In this document: positions 42,210 to 51,426 of the stretch, piece by piece
Layout: every line of letters begins with the position of its first letter
Numbering within the stretch: the stretch's first letter is position 1
NCBI GenBank assembly: GCA_022821905.1
Contig: JAJECS010000022.1
Span: 1-64,000 of the forward strand
Direction of reading: 5' to 3'
From: Chloroflexota bacterium
GTDB lineage: Bacteria > Chloroflexota > UBA11872
DNA length: 64,000 nucleotides
Notes under the pieces: model-generated
Seen by the model: only the letters and a program-made list of their open reading frames with translations
Database searches by the model: none
Told to the model about the DNA's origin: nothing
Made by a program: the position numbers and the translations under genes

Positions 42210-43448
42210 CTACGGTCCCACGGCGACGCGGTGATACCGCTTGCGCCCGGCCCGCAGCAGCAGGCCGTCGTCAGGCACTTGTGAGCGGTGCACGCTGGCC
42301 TCCGGGTCTTCGGCGCGATCCTCACCGACGTAAGCCCCGCCCTGCGCAATGAGCCGGCGCGCCGCGCCCCGCGACGGCGTCAGACCGGTTCGCACCAGCA
42401 GCTCGACGATCGGGATGCCGGCCTCCAGCTCAGCCGCGGTCACCACGGTCGTTGGCACGGCCTCCGCGTCGCCTGCCGCGTCGGCAAAGAGCGACCGGGC
42501 CGTTTCGCGCGCGGCGTCGGCGGCCTCGCGGCCGTGCACCGTGGACGTCACGTTGTGCGCCAGCGCTTGCTTGGCCCGCCGGATATCCGGTCCGCGCAGG
42601 TCGCGCAACGCGGCAACCTCCGACATCGGCAACGTCGTGAGCATGCCCAGCGCCTGCGGCACCACAGCGTCGGCCACATTGATCCAGTACTGATAGAAAT
42701 CGAATGGCGGCGTGCGGTCGGCGTCCAGCCACACCGCGCCCGCCGCAGTCTTCCCCATCTTCGCGCCCTCCGCCGTCGTCAGCAGCGGGGCTACGAGGCC
42801 GAACGCCTGCGTGCTCTCCACGCGGCGAATGAGGTCGACGCCGGCCAGGATGTTGGACCACTGGTCGCTGCCGGCGATCTGCAGCGTGCAGTCGTATTCC
42901 CGGTAGAGATGCAGGAAGTCGTAGGCCTGCAGCAAGCGGTAATTCAGCTCGATGAAGTTCAGATTCTCGCCGGCCTCCAGGCGGTTGCGATACGTGTCGG
43001 TGGCGAGCATTTCGTTCACGCTGAAGTGGCGGCCGATGTCCCGCAGAAACTCCAGGTATCCCAGTCCCGTCAGCCAGTCGGCGTTGTTCAGCACCAGGGC
43101 GTCGCCGTCGCTGAGATCGACGAACCGCTCCAGTTGGCCGCGGATCGCCGCGACGTTCGCCGCGACGTCGTGGTCCGTGAGCAGCGCCCGTGTGTCCGCC
43201 CGGTCCGAAGGGTCGCCGATCATCCCCGTGCCGCCGCCCGCGATCAGGATCGGCCGGTGGCCCGCCCGTTCCAGGTGGTGCGCCATCATCAGCGTCACCA
43301 GGTGGCCGGCCGTCAGGCTAGTCGCCGTCGGATCGAACCCCACGTAGAAGGTCAGCGGCCGGTCGAGCGCGCGGCGCAGCGCGGCGGCGTCGCTGGCGGC
43401 CGAGATCAGGCCGCGCGCATCGAGAACGTCAAAGGCATTGGCCGGCAT
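42210..43448 (-). CDS. tyrS: Tyrosyl-tRNA synthetase
   Basis: 412 aa. The class I HIGH-like motif is TATSLTAGHLVTL within VGFDPTATSLTAGHL; the KMSKS-like loop is KMGKTAAGA. An S4 RNA-binding domain closes the protein (GAARRLIAQGGAYVGEDR). It charges tRNA-Tyr. ATG 43448 gives the MPANAF start; the in-frame extension to 43523 is not conserved. No T-box is recognisable upstream; only a GC palindrome (GGTGGCGCGCCACC) precedes it. Confidence 0.93.
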   Translation of the reverse strand: MPANAFDVLDARGLISAASDAAALRRALDRPLTFYVGFDPTATSLTAGHLVTLMMAHHLERAGHRPILIAGGGTGMIGDPSDRADTRALLTDHDVAANVAAIRGQLERFVDLSDGDALVLNNADWLTGLGYLEFLRDIGRHFSVNEMLATDTYRNRLEAGENLNFIELNYRLLQAYDFLHLYREYDCTLQIAGSDQWSNILAGVDLIRRVESTQAFGLVAPLLTTAEGAKMGKTAAGAVWLDADRTPPFDFYQYWINVADAVVPQALGMLTTLPMSEVAALRDLRGPDIRRAKQALAHNVTSTVHGREAADAARETARSLFADAAGDAEAVPTTVVTAAELEAGIPIVELLVRTGLTPSRGAARRLIAQGGAYVGEDRAEDPEASVHRSQVPDDGLLLRAGRKRYHRVAVGP

Positions 43449-43650
43449 GGTTGAAACTCGTTGTGGAAGGCGCCTGGCGTTGGCGCCGGCATGCGTCGGG
43501 TGGCGCGCCACCGTCGTGGTCACGCGAAGCCGGCGGCGTTGCGCTAGGCGACCACCGCCGGCCGCCTATACGCCCAACGCATGTGGGGCTCCGGGGCGTT
43601 CCAAGCAGCCATGGACGATGCTAGGCGGCGGCTGCCCGCACCGTCAATGC

Positions 43651-45012
43651 TCAGTGGTGCTGCGAACACTGCTCGGCCCACCCGTCCTCAACCAGCGCGC
43701 GGATGGTCTCGGTTCCCGCCTGCACCGCCCGCAGCCGGGCATTTTCCATTCGTTCCAGGGCCGATTGCGGATTCTCCGCGCCGGCGGGACCCATCAGTGA
43801 GCTCCAGGCACTCGCCTCCGCGGTCACGGCCCGGATCTCCGCCTCGAGACATGCGGCCTCCGACGGGACGTACTGTTGGTCATGGAAGTCCGCCAGATGC
43901 TGCAACTCATGCGCCAGCACGGCCGCCACGGCTTCGCGGCGCTCATTGAGCAGGTCGCGACTGACGCCGATGCGAGACGGGGCCGTGAATGCAGCGAACA
44001 CGTCCGGCGAGAGCGACCGAAATCGGATCTGCGCGGAGACTTCGGCGGCGGCCTCGAGGCCTGGCGCAGCCGACGGCACCCCCTCCAGCAGCCGCAGCGC
44101 CTCGGCCAGCGCGTCGTCGATGACGTTGTAGGTCCGCTCCGTGGCGGTGGCGAGGACGGTGGACACGAAGACCTCCGCCTCATCGCGCAGATCCAGCATG
44201 CGCGTGTCGTCATGCGCGTGCGGCGCGGTGACCGGCGAGTCGTCGAGGAGCAAGTCCTTGTAGTGGTCGCCGCTGTTGACCAGCACCACTGTGCCAACCG
44301 GCTCGCCGCCATCCACCGCTTCCACCCAGTGCTGCAGGGCGGTGCGCTGAAACCGTTGCACCACGAACGGGCCAAAAGCCTCCGGGTGCGACATGGGCAG
44401 GCCGTGGAGCTCGATGGCGGCATCCACGCTGTCGGCCTCGATGGGACCGGCGAGGAAGGCCTGCGTGATCGCCGAATCGGTCATCCAGGCCATCCGCACG
44501 GCCCGCGCGTCGGCCAGAGTCGTCGAGTCGTCGGGTTCGGTGCGGGGAATCGAGCGCGCATAGAGCGCGTCGTCGTATCCGGCCTCGCGCAGGATCTCGT
44601 AGACATTGGCCAACTGAACGTTGTCCTCGTCCGGCGACCATTGCATCAGGGCGCGCTGGGTGAGCTGATAGATGAACCCGCCCGGACCGATCCACGGGCG
44701 CGACGTTGGATACCCCATCACGTCGAGCCCGCCATACCGCCTGAAGGCGTCGAAAAATCGCGGTCCATCGGCAAAGTTGCGCACCCCGAAGCCAGTGCTG
44801 TCGCCACCGAGTCCCGGATAGAACCATCCCGAGGACACGGCAATCGCCACGGGAGACTCGTGCTTGGCGGAATCGATGTCTGGCTCTCGGGCGGCGGCGC
44901 CCGATGTCGTCACGGCGGCGATCAGCCCAAGACCCAGGGCGACAGCCCGCACCCGCCGCAGCCAGTTGCGGCCCGCCGACGTGGTTTGTTTCCGCGGCAC
45001 GGACAGCATCAT
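43651..45012 (-). CDS. Secreted protein with LGYP/QW module and HExxH metallopeptidase-like domain
   Basis: 453 aa. A signal peptide spans about residues 20-42 (AVALGLGLIAAVTTSGAAA). Residues 70-260 carry two module copies (FRRYGGLDVMGYP...ALMQW and HGLPMSHPEAFGPF...TALQHW), very close to those of the serine hydrolase at 33073. The C-terminal part has AHELQHLADF, a zinc H-E-x2-H site, with Glu in EAEIRAVTAEA as a possible third ligand. It is probably a cell-surface or secreted peptidase. Its start is only 42 bases from the divergent selD start. Confidence 0.75.
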   Translation of the reverse strand: MMLSVPRKQTTSAGRNWLRRVRAVALGLGLIAAVTTSGAAAREPDIDSAKHESPVAIAVSSGWFYPGLGGDSTGFGVRNFADGPRFFDAFRRYGGLDVMGYPTSRPWIGPGGFIYQLTQRALMQWSPDEDNVQLANVYEILREAGYDDALYARSIPRTEPDDSTTLADARAVRMAWMTDSAITQAFLAGPIEADSVDAAIELHGLPMSHPEAFGPFVVQRFQRTALQHWVEAVDGGEPVGTVVLVNSGDHYKDLLLDDSPVTAPHAHDDTRMLDLRDEAEVFVSTVLATATERTYNVIDDALAEALRLLEGVPSAAPGLEAAAEVSAQIRFRSLSPDVFAAFTAPSRIGVSRDLLNERREAVAAVLAHELQHLADFHDQQYVPSEAACLEAEIRAVTAEASAWSSLMGPAGAENPQSALERMENARLRAVQAGTETIRALVEDGWAEQCSQHH

Positions 45013-45054
45013 CTGGAGCCCTGCGGCGCCTCCCGCGTACTGTAGATTGCCAGA

Positions 45055-46140
45055 ATGACCTCAGATGTGACGCAACCAAAGCTCACGCGGTATTCGCCCG
45101 GCGCCGGCTGAGCCTGCAAGCTCAGTCCGACCGAGCTGGCGCACGTGATGCGCCAAATGCCGCAGATGACTCACGCCGACCTGTTGGTGGACGCCGCCAC
45201 GATGGACGACGCCGCCGTCTATCGGCTGCGCGACGACCTTGCCATCGTGGCGACCATCGACGTGTTCACCCCCATCGTCGACGACCCCTACGACTTCGGC
45301 GCCATTGCGGCGGCCAACGCGCTCAGCGATGTCTACGCCATGGCCGCCACGCCGTTGCTGGCGCTCAACCTGGCCGGGTTTCCGCGCGACACCCTGTCGC
45401 TCGACGTGCTCGCGGAGATCCAGCGCGGCGGCGCCGACACGGTGCTCGAGGCGGACGCCGTGGTTGCCGGCGGGCACTCCGTGGACGATCCGGTGCCCAA
45501 GTTCGGCATGGCCGTCATTGGAACGGCGCATCCCGACGCGCTCATCACCAACGCGGGGGCGCGCCCCGGCGATCTGCTGGTGCTCACCAAACCAATCGGG
45601 ACGGGCATCGTCAGCACCGCGCTCAAGCACGACGCCGCGCCTGCTGAGGCATTGGACGCCGCCGTGGCCAGCATGCGGACGCTGAATCGAGCGGCAGCCG
45701 AAGCCGCCTCGACGTTCGGCGCCCACGCCATGACCGATGTCACGGGCTACGGACTCCTGGGCCATCTGCGCGAAATGATGCAGGCCAGCGGCTGCTCGGC
45801 CACGGTGTTTGCCGACCAGGTGCCCGTGCTTCCTGGGGTGCGCGAGCTCATCGCCGCGGACGAGGTGCCGGGCGGCACCGAGCGCAACCTGGCCGCGCTG
45901 GGTGACCAGGTGACGTGGATCGCCGAGCTTCCCGCCGATGAGCGGTTGCTGCTTGCCGACGCCCAAACGAGCGGCGGGCTGCTCATCGCCATTCCACCGG
46001 AGGATGAGCACGCGTTTCGCGAGGCGCTCGCCGCGGCGTGCGTGTTGACCGCGGCCACCGTCGGGCGAGTAGTCGCCGCACGCGGAGCGCCGCTGCATGT
46101 CAGCCTGTCGCACCTGGAGCCCGACCTTGCCACCCGCTAG
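45055..46140 (+). CDS. selD: Selenide, water dikinase SelD, a selenoprotein (Sec19)
   Basis: 361 aa with an in-frame TGA at 45109-45111 as codon 19. The residues are MTSDVTQPKLTRYSPGAG-U-ACKLSP: the sequence after TGA continues in the same frame with the exact SelD active site (E. coli has GAGCGCK). So U replaces the catalytic Cys and Lys22 is kept. Downstream FGAIAAANALSDVYAMAA and MTDVTGYGLLGHL are conserved. It makes selenophosphate. A stem-loop (45119-45137) follows the UGA as a bacterial SECIS candidate. Gene finders that stop at TGA start it at 45145. Confidence 0.9.
45109..45139 (+). promoter_or_regulatory. Candidate bacterial SECIS element in selD
   Basis: After the UGA, AGCTC (45119-45123) and GAGCT (45133-45137) form a 5-bp stem around the nine-base loop AGTCCGACC. 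A GC pair extends it past one mismatch. Bacterial SECIS hairpins lie just 3' of the UGA and bind SelB. Confidence 0.5.
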
Positions 46141-47359
46141 TGACGCCCGCGTCATCCTCTATACCGGCAAGGGCGGGGTGGGAAAGACCAGCATCGCCGC
46201 CGCGGCCGCCTTGCGCTGCGCGGAGCGCGGTGCGCGGACCATTGTCCTCAGCACCGACACCGCGCACAGCCTCGGAGACTCCCTGGACCGGCCGCTCGGC
46301 CCCGAGCCCATCAAGGTGGCCGAGCGACTGTGGGCGCAGGAATGCGACATCTACTACAACCTCGAAACCTATTGGGGCACGGTCCAGTCCTGGGTCGAGG
46401 CGCTGCTGACGTGGCGCGGCGTGAGCGACCTTCTGGCCGAAGAGATCGCCGTGCTCCCGGGGATGGAAGAGCTTGCCAACCTGCTCTGGATCACTCGACA
46501 CGTCGAGTCGGGTGACTTCGACGTGGTGATCGTGGACTGCGCGCCCACCGGCGAGACGCTGCGGCTGCTGGCGTTTCCCGAGGTCGGTCGCTGGTGGATG
46601 GACAAGCTGCTGCCGATCAATCGCCAACTCGCGCGCATGGTTCGCCCGATGGCGCGGCGCGTCACCGATCTGCCGCTGCCCGACGACTCAGTCTTCGTGG
46701 CCATGGGCGAGCTGGTCGAAGAGCTGGAGAAGCTGCGGGTGTTGCTCACCCGTCCGGGCCAATCGACGGTCAGGATCGTGGTGAACCCCGAGAAGATGGT
46801 CATCCGCGAGGCCCAGCGCAGCTTCACCTATCTGACGCTGTACGACCACATCACCGACGCACTCGTGGTGAACCGCCTCGTCCCCGAGGAGGCCACGGGA
46901 GACTTTGCCGCCAGCTGGCGGCGCATGCAGCAGCGCTATATGCGGGAAATCCACTCCATGTTCGATCCCGTGCCCGTCTTGCAGATCACGCAGTTTCCGG
47001 AGGAGGTCGTCGGGCTCGACCGGCTGCGGGCCATGGGCGAGCTGATGCACGGCGATGCCGATCCGGCTGCCGTCCTGGTGCGCGAGCGCCCCTATCACAT
47101 CGCCCAGATCGACGGCGAGTTTGAGTTCCAGATTCCGGCGCCCTTCATCGACCGCCGCGACGCGGCGCTGATCCGTCGCGGGGACGAGCTCGTGGTTCGC
47201 ATGGGCGCGGCGCGGCGCAACATCGTCCTGCCGCGCGCCCTGGCCCGCATGGAGCATCAGCGGGCGCGGCTCGAGGAGGGCCAGTTGCGGATCAGGTTTG
47301 TGCCGCGATCTTCGGCGGAGTCTCCCTCAGACGCCGCCTCTCCCCCGACGACGAGCTAA
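46127..47359 (+). CDS. ArsA/GET3-family P-loop ATPase
   Basis: About 410 aa. Walker A is the deviant GKGGVGKT (residues 14-21). Switch regions STDTAHSLGD and VIVDCAPTGETLRLL, plus IVVNPEKMVIREAQR, match ArsA. This is a single-ATPase-domain form. Single-domain family members pump arsenite with ArsB or insert tail-anchored proteins; neither partner is nearby. The start is uncertain: TTG 46127 has GGAG seven bases upstream, while ATG 46097 overlaps selD by 44 bases. The overlap with selD implies co-transcription. Confidence 0.85.
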   Translation: MPPASDARVILYTGKGGVGKTSIAAAAALRCAERGARTIVLSTDTAHSLGDSLDRPLGPEPIKVAERLWAQECDIYYNLETYWGTVQSWVEALLTWRGVSDLLAEEIAVLPGMEELANLLWITRHVESGDFDVVIVDCAPTGETLRLLAFPEVGRWWMDKLLPINRQLARMVRPMARRVTDLPLPDDSVFVAMGELVEELEKLRVLLTRPGQSTVRIVVNPEKMVIREAQRSFTYLTLYDHITDALVVNRLVPEEATGDFAASWRRMQQRYMREIHSMFDPVPVLQITQFPEEVVGLDRLRAMGELMHGDADPAAVLVRERPYHIAQIDGEFEFQIPAPFIDRRDAALIRRGDELVVRMGAARRNIVLPRALARMEHQRARLEEGQLRIRFVPRSSAESPSDAASPPTTS

Positions 47360-47391
47360 GCGCCCAGGCGGTCCCCCGCCTGGGCGCTTAG
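47356..47391 (+). terminator. 15-bp stem terminator between convergent genes
   Basis: CTAAGCGCCCAGGCG and its complement around a six-base loop (GTCCCC) start about 3 bases before the ATPase stop. T-richness after the stem is weak, but the perfect GC stem is at the right place. The facing Crp gene has its own hairpin at 47396-47422. Confidence 0.7.
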
Positions 47392-47395
47392 GGTT

Positions 47396-47422
47396 GCCCG
47401 TTCGACGCGCTGCCGAACGGGC
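47396..47422 (-). terminator. 9-bp stem hairpin downstream of the Crp/Fnr gene
   Basis: GCCCGTTCG and CGAACGGGC are perfect arms with a nine-base loop, just after the stop of the minus-strand regulator gene. No clear T-tract follows on that strand. Confidence 0.45.
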
Positions 47423-47427
47423 GTGGA

Positions 47428-48099
47428 CTACGTGCCCGAGGGGTAGTAGCCCAGGAGCTGCTGAAGCTTCGAGAGGCTCAAAATGGAGATCAGCCGCTTG
47501 CGCCCTTGCGCGGGCGCCAGGGCGCCCGCCCGCCGCAGCGTGCTGATGGCCAGGCTCACGCTTTCGCGCACCGTGCCCAGTCGTTGCGCCAACTCCTCGT
47601 GCGTCACTTCCAGGTCCGTGGTGCCCTCGCGTTCGGCCATTTGCAGCAGGGCCAGCGCCACCGAGTCGGCCACGCTGGCCAAGGCGGTGTGGCTCGCTCG
47701 CGTCTCGACTCCGGCCAGGCGCCGAATCTGCGATCGGACGAGCTCGACGCTAAAGCTTGGGTACTTGCGCAGCAGACGCTGAAAGGCGGCCGCTTCGAGC
47801 CAGGCCACGTGCGCGGGCGCATCGGCCTCGATGAAGGTGCGCTCGTACGTCTCGCTCGGGAAGAGGTTCTCGAACCAATCCCCCTGCCGCAGCGAGGCCG
47901 TGGCAAGCTGTTTGCCCTTCGGGCTCAGGCGCCAGACGGTGATTGCCCCGTCGCACACGATGCCGACCTTCGGACGGTCCACTGCCGGATCCATCACGAG
48001 GTCGCCGGCGCGATAGGCCGCCGGGTGCGCGCCTTCCGCGCGCAGATTAGCCATGAGCTTGGCGCCCACGGTCCGGTCTACGTCAGTGTTCGACGACAT
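47428..48099 (-). CDS. Crp/Fnr-family transcriptional regulator
   Basis: 223 aa. An N-terminal cyclic-nucleotide-binding-like domain (about 15-125; SLRQGDWFENLF) precedes a C-terminal winged helix (LEVTHEELAQRLGTVRESVSLAISTLRRAGAL). The FNR-type iron-sulfur cysteines are absent. The ligand and regulon are unknown. TATGCT (48150-48155, minus) about 50 bases upstream could be its -10; two TGAAA repeats 11 bases apart lie further upstream. Confidence 0.85.
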   Translation of the reverse strand: MSSNTDVDRTVGAKLMANLRAEGAHPAAYRAGDLVMDPAVDRPKVGIVCDGAITVWRLSPKGKQLATASLRQGDWFENLFPSETYERTFIEADAPAHVAWLEAAAFQRLLRKYPSFSVELVRSQIRRLAGVETRASHTALASVADSVALALLQMAEREGTTDLEVTHEELAQRLGTVRESVSLAISTLRRAGALAPAQGRKRLISILSLSKLQQLLGYYPSGT

Positions 48100-48149
48100 T
48101 GTCGACCACCCCTCCGCTTAGCACGGGCGACGTCCGCCACGTCATGTGG

Positions 48150-48155
48150 AGCATA
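48150..48155 (-). promoter_or_regulatory. -10-like TATGCT upstream of the Crp/Fnr gene
   Basis: Minus-strand TATGCT, 51 bases before ATG 48099. Same spacing class as other -10-like hexamers in the window. Confidence 0.4.
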
Positions 48156-48223
48156 GGGCGACCGCGGGCTCGAATCATGAAAATCAGGTGAAAGCATTTC
48201 GCCGGCCCCAGCGGGACAGTGGA

Positions 48224-49663
48224 TCAGATGTGATACCGCACGTTCGCGCGGTCGTTCGCCGGGCTGGCCTGACCCTCCGCGGGCAGACGCACCTCGAAAA
48301 CCGCTCCGCCGAGCTCGCTGCGCCCCGCCTCCACGCTGCCGCCATGCGCTTCAGCCACCCGCTTGACGATCGTCAGGCCCAGCCCCGTGCCGCCGGTCGC
48401 GCGCGACCGCGAGGGGTCCACCCGATAGAACCGGTCGAAGATGTGGGGCACGTGCTCGGGATCGATCCCGCGGCCGTCGTCCGCCACCACCAACCGCGCC
48501 ATGCCATTGTTCCGCCGCACGTCAACCTCGATCCGGCCCGCGGGTTCCGTTGCCGCGATGGCGTTCTGCACCAGGTTTCGCACCACGCGTTCGAGCCTGT
48601 CGACGTCCCCGGAGATCAACACCTCGCCATCCCCCTGCACCCAGAGCTCGCGGCTCCCCGCCAGCGGCTCGAGGTCGTGGACGGCTCGCTCGGCCAGCGC
48701 GCGCACCTCCACCGGCTCGAACCGCATGTCCGTCGCGGCGTCCAGCTCGGCGATGGCCAGCAGGTCGTCCACGATCCGCTGCATTCGCGTGGCTTCGCGC
48801 AGAATCGCGTCCGCGGCCTCATCGTCGGCGCCTGATGCCGCGCCGCGGCACAGGATCTCGGCATTGCCGCGGATGACCGTCAGCGGCGTCTTCAGCTCAT
48901 GCGACGCGTCGGCCAGAAACCTGTGCTGCGAGGTCACCAGTTGCTCGATCGAGTCGAGCATCCGGTTGAACGTCCGCCCCAGCGTCTTGATCTCGTCCCC
49001 GCCCTTCCCAACCTCGATCCGTCGGCTGAGGTCCCCCACCTGATAGATCGCCTCCGCGGTGCGCGTCAGGTCCTTGACCGGGTTCATGGACTTGCGCGTG
49101 AGGTACAACCCGCTCACCAGGGCCACGGCCACCACGCCGGCCATGCCGCCGAGCAGATAGCCATGGAACGGCAGAATGGCGCCCTCGGCGACGTCGACCG
49201 AGCTGGCGACCTGCAGCACTCCCTCCATCTGGCCGTGCCACACGATCGGTGCAACCAGGACGCGCATGCGGGTACCGTCCTGCAATCGCACGTCCTCGAA
49301 CTGCTCTTCTCCCGTGCGCAGCGCCTCGTAAACCGCCGGAGTCACTGGGAGCTGCCGGCCTTGCAGATTCGCCGACGTCATCTCGGGCATGCCCGACGGG
49401 TTCACGAACTGGTGGTAGATGTCGGGTTGCGCCAGTTTGGTCGCGATCGAGTCCGGCAGGAGACGCAGCGTCGGTTGCACGCCCGCGATCGGCTGGCCGG
49501 CCTCACCGAGCTCCAGCACGTGGCCCGCGCGGCCTTGCAGCGCCAGGTCCACTTCGCTTCGCACCCGCGCCGCAAGGAGGAAGTGCAGCAGCAGCCCAAA
49601 GCCGAGCACCGTCGCCACCACAAAGCTCACGTACCACAGCGCCAGCTTGAGCCGGATGCTCAC
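48224..49663 (-). CDS. Sensor histidine kinase
   Basis: 479 aa. Two membrane helices (about 8-30 and 168-190) frame an extracytoplasmic sensor. HAMP is about 190-245, and the phospho-His is in FLADASHELKTPLTVIRGNAE. The ATPase domain has NAIAATEPAG (N box) and DDGRGIDPEHVPHIFDRF and GGTGLGLTIVKRVAEAHGG (G boxes). It autophosphorylates and transfers to the response regulator, with which it overlaps by 4 bases (ATGA). The stimulus is unknown. Confidence 0.93.
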   Translation of the reverse strand: MSIRLKLALWYVSFVVATVLGFGLLLHFLLAARVRSEVDLALQGRAGHVLELGEAGQPIAGVQPTLRLLPDSIATKLAQPDIYHQFVNPSGMPEMTSANLQGRQLPVTPAVYEALRTGEEQFEDVRLQDGTRMRVLVAPIVWHGQMEGVLQVASSVDVAEGAILPFHGYLLGGMAGVVAVALVSGLYLTRKSMNPVKDLTRTAEAIYQVGDLSRRIEVGKGGDEIKTLGRTFNRMLDSIEQLVTSQHRFLADASHELKTPLTVIRGNAEILCRGAASGADDEAADAILREATRMQRIVDDLLAIAELDAATDMRFEPVEVRALAERAVHDLEPLAGSRELWVQGDGEVLISGDVDRLERVVRNLVQNAIAATEPAGRIEVDVRRNNGMARLVVADDGRGIDPEHVPHIFDRFYRVDPSRSRATGGTGLGLTIVKRVAEAHGGSVEAGRSELGGAVFEVRLPAEGQASPANDRANVRYHI

Positions 49664-50361
49664 GCGGCCTCCTTCCGCAGCACGTAGCCGACCCCACGCA
49701 CCGTGTGAATCAGGCGCGGGCGGTCAGCCGTCTCGAGCTTGCGTCGCAGGTAGCCGACATACACGTCCACCACGTTGGACACGGCCCGTGGTTGGTGGCC
49801 CCACATCCGATCGAGCAACTCACCTCGCGTGAGCACGCGGCCCGGTTGCTCCATCAGCGCGCGCAAGAGCTCGAACTCGGTCTGCGTCAGGCTCACGGGC
49901 GCGCCCATCGTCGTGACCTGCCGCGCCCCCAGGTCCATCTGCACGCCGTCGAACGACAGCACCTGGCGCTCGGCCCGCCCGTGCCGCCGCAGCAGCGCGC
50001 GCACCCGGGCCACCAGCTCGCCAAAGGCGAAGGGCTTCGGCAGATAGTCGTCGGCCCCGGCGTCGAGTCCGCGAATCCGGTCCGCCACACGATCCCGCGC
50101 CGTCAGGAAGAGGACGGGAACGTCATTGTTCGCCCGAACCTGGTGGAGCACGTCGAAGCCGTCGAGCCCCGGCATCATCACGTCCAGGATCACCACGTCG
50201 GCTGCTCCGGCGTTGATGGCCTCGAGCGCCTGCGTGCCATCGGAGGCGACGCGCACGTCGAACCCCTCGATACCCAGGCCGCGACGCAGCATGTCCAGGA
50301 TCGCCGGATCGTCATCGACCGCCAGGATCCGGGGCGTGGGACCAACGTCGGTGCGCGCCAC
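49660..50361 (-). CDS. OmpR-family response regulator
   Basis: 233 aa. The receiver domain has acidic VDDDPAI, phospho-Asp in DVVILDVMMPGLDG and Lys in DDYLPKPF. A winged helix with RVLTRGELLDRMWG and GYLRRKLETADRP fits OmpR/PhoB-type regulators. It is the first gene of the pair, upstream of and overlapping the kinase gene; the arrangement resembles mycobacterial MprAB. Confidence 0.94.
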   Translation of the reverse strand: MARTDVGPTPRILAVDDDPAILDMLRRGLGIEGFDVRVASDGTQALEAINAGAADVVILDVMMPGLDGFDVLHQVRANNDVPVLFLTARDRVADRIRGLDAGADDYLPKPFAFGELVARVRALLRRHGRAERQVLSFDGVQMDLGARQVTTMGAPVSLTQTEFELLRALMEQPGRVLTRGELLDRMWGHQPRAVSNVVDVYVGYLRRKLETADRPRLIHTVRGVGYVLRKEAA

Positions 50362-50487
50362 GTGTCGCCGGCCTATCCCGTCGGAGGCACGGCAGCGCCC
50401 CGGCGCCGCCCGTCGTCATTGGGCCTCGGCCGTGTCGCCATGCCGCTCTGCATCCGACTGCCTGCCCGCAGTGTAGTAATGCGAGTC

Positions 50488-51384
50488 TCACCCACGCACG
50501 AGGTTCGTTTCAACGATCCGCCGCAGAATGCCCACCGCGTCAAGCTGCTCCGCCGTGTCATCGATTCGCGCGATCTGCATGACGACCCCCGCGACGCCGT
50601 CACGATGGGCCACCGCCACGCGGGCCTCATAGATGTCGCCGCCGCTGGCCACGCGCGTCCGCGCGGCGCCCGACGCGGTTCCTATGCCTGGCGACTGGAG
50701 CGGCTCGAGCTCGGTGACGTCTGCCGCCCGCGCCGCCGCCTGGAGTCCTTGCACGAGGCCGAGCGCCAGACTCTCCAGAAACTTATCCGGTCGCTCGATG
50801 ATTTCCGTGACGAATTGCAGGTCCACAGTCTCGACGGCCCGCCCCACCAGCACCAGGGCCAGCAGGAACGGTTCGCCGCGCCGCACCACCAGGGGGTCGA
50901 GAAACTGGTCGGCCAGCCCCACCGCATCGGCAGTGATTTCTCCGTCGCCGGGCTGGAACACCGCCAGCCCGGGGTCCTCCGGCAAGTCGCCCCGACCCGG
51001 CAGCAACGCCATCAGCTCGGCATCGGTGGGCGGCACCGGACCCGTCGGCGTTGGCGAATTGGTCGCCGCCGCCGGAGCAGGTGACGGCTCGACCGTCGGC
51101 GATGCAGCCGGGGTCGCCGGCGGCGCCACATCCGATGCCGAAACCGGCGTCACCGTCACGGACGGCGTTGGCGTCGGCGTGGCGGTGGCAAACGGAATCG
51201 GCGTCCAGGTGGGCGTCGGACCGGGCGTGACCGTGGCCGGTGGGCGAGCCGTCGTGGCCGGCAGGCCCGGCAGGTCACAGGCGCCCAGCATCGCGCCGAG
51301 GATCGCCATGACCGCCACGGCTCGAATCGAGATGCGCGCAACCGGTGCGTCGGGGTCGTGTGGCGTGACTGACGGCCCTTTCAT
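50488..51384 (-). CDS. Thr/Pro-rich lipoprotein
   Basis: 298 aa. A signal and lipobox LGACD (about residue 34) is followed by a long TPTPT spacer (about 40-110). The C-terminal 170 residues are an unrecognised domain with VGRAVETVDLQFVTEII and AVAHRDGVAGVVMQIARIDD. It lies after the response-regulator gene's upstream region and may be controlled by it, but no site is visible. Surface-anchored; function unknown. Confidence 0.65.
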   Translation of the reverse strand: MKGPSVTPHDPDAPVARISIRAVAVMAILGAMLGACDLPGLPATTARPPATVTPGPTPTWTPIPFATATPTPTPSVTVTPVSASDVAPPATPAASPTVEPSPAPAAATNSPTPTGPVPPTDAELMALLPGRGDLPEDPGLAVFQPGDGEITADAVGLADQFLDPLVVRRGEPFLLALVLVGRAVETVDLQFVTEIIERPDKFLESLALGLVQGLQAAARAADVTELEPLQSPGIGTASGAARTRVASGGDIYEARVAVAHRDGVAGVVMQIARIDDTAEQLDAVGILRRIVETNLVRG

Positions 51385-51426
51385 GGCAGGCCCGCGATTC
51401 TAGTGGCGTTGCCGGGAAACGTGTGC

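Noticed and set aside
43449-43650. Possible T-box riboswitch before tyrS
   Set aside because: Only a GGTGGCGCGCCACC palindrome is present; the conserved T-box AGGGTGGNACCGCG pattern is not found.
45109-45111. TGA in selD taken as a stop codon
   Set aside because: The frame continues with the exact SelD active-site residues after it and a stem-loop follows, so it is read as selenocysteine.
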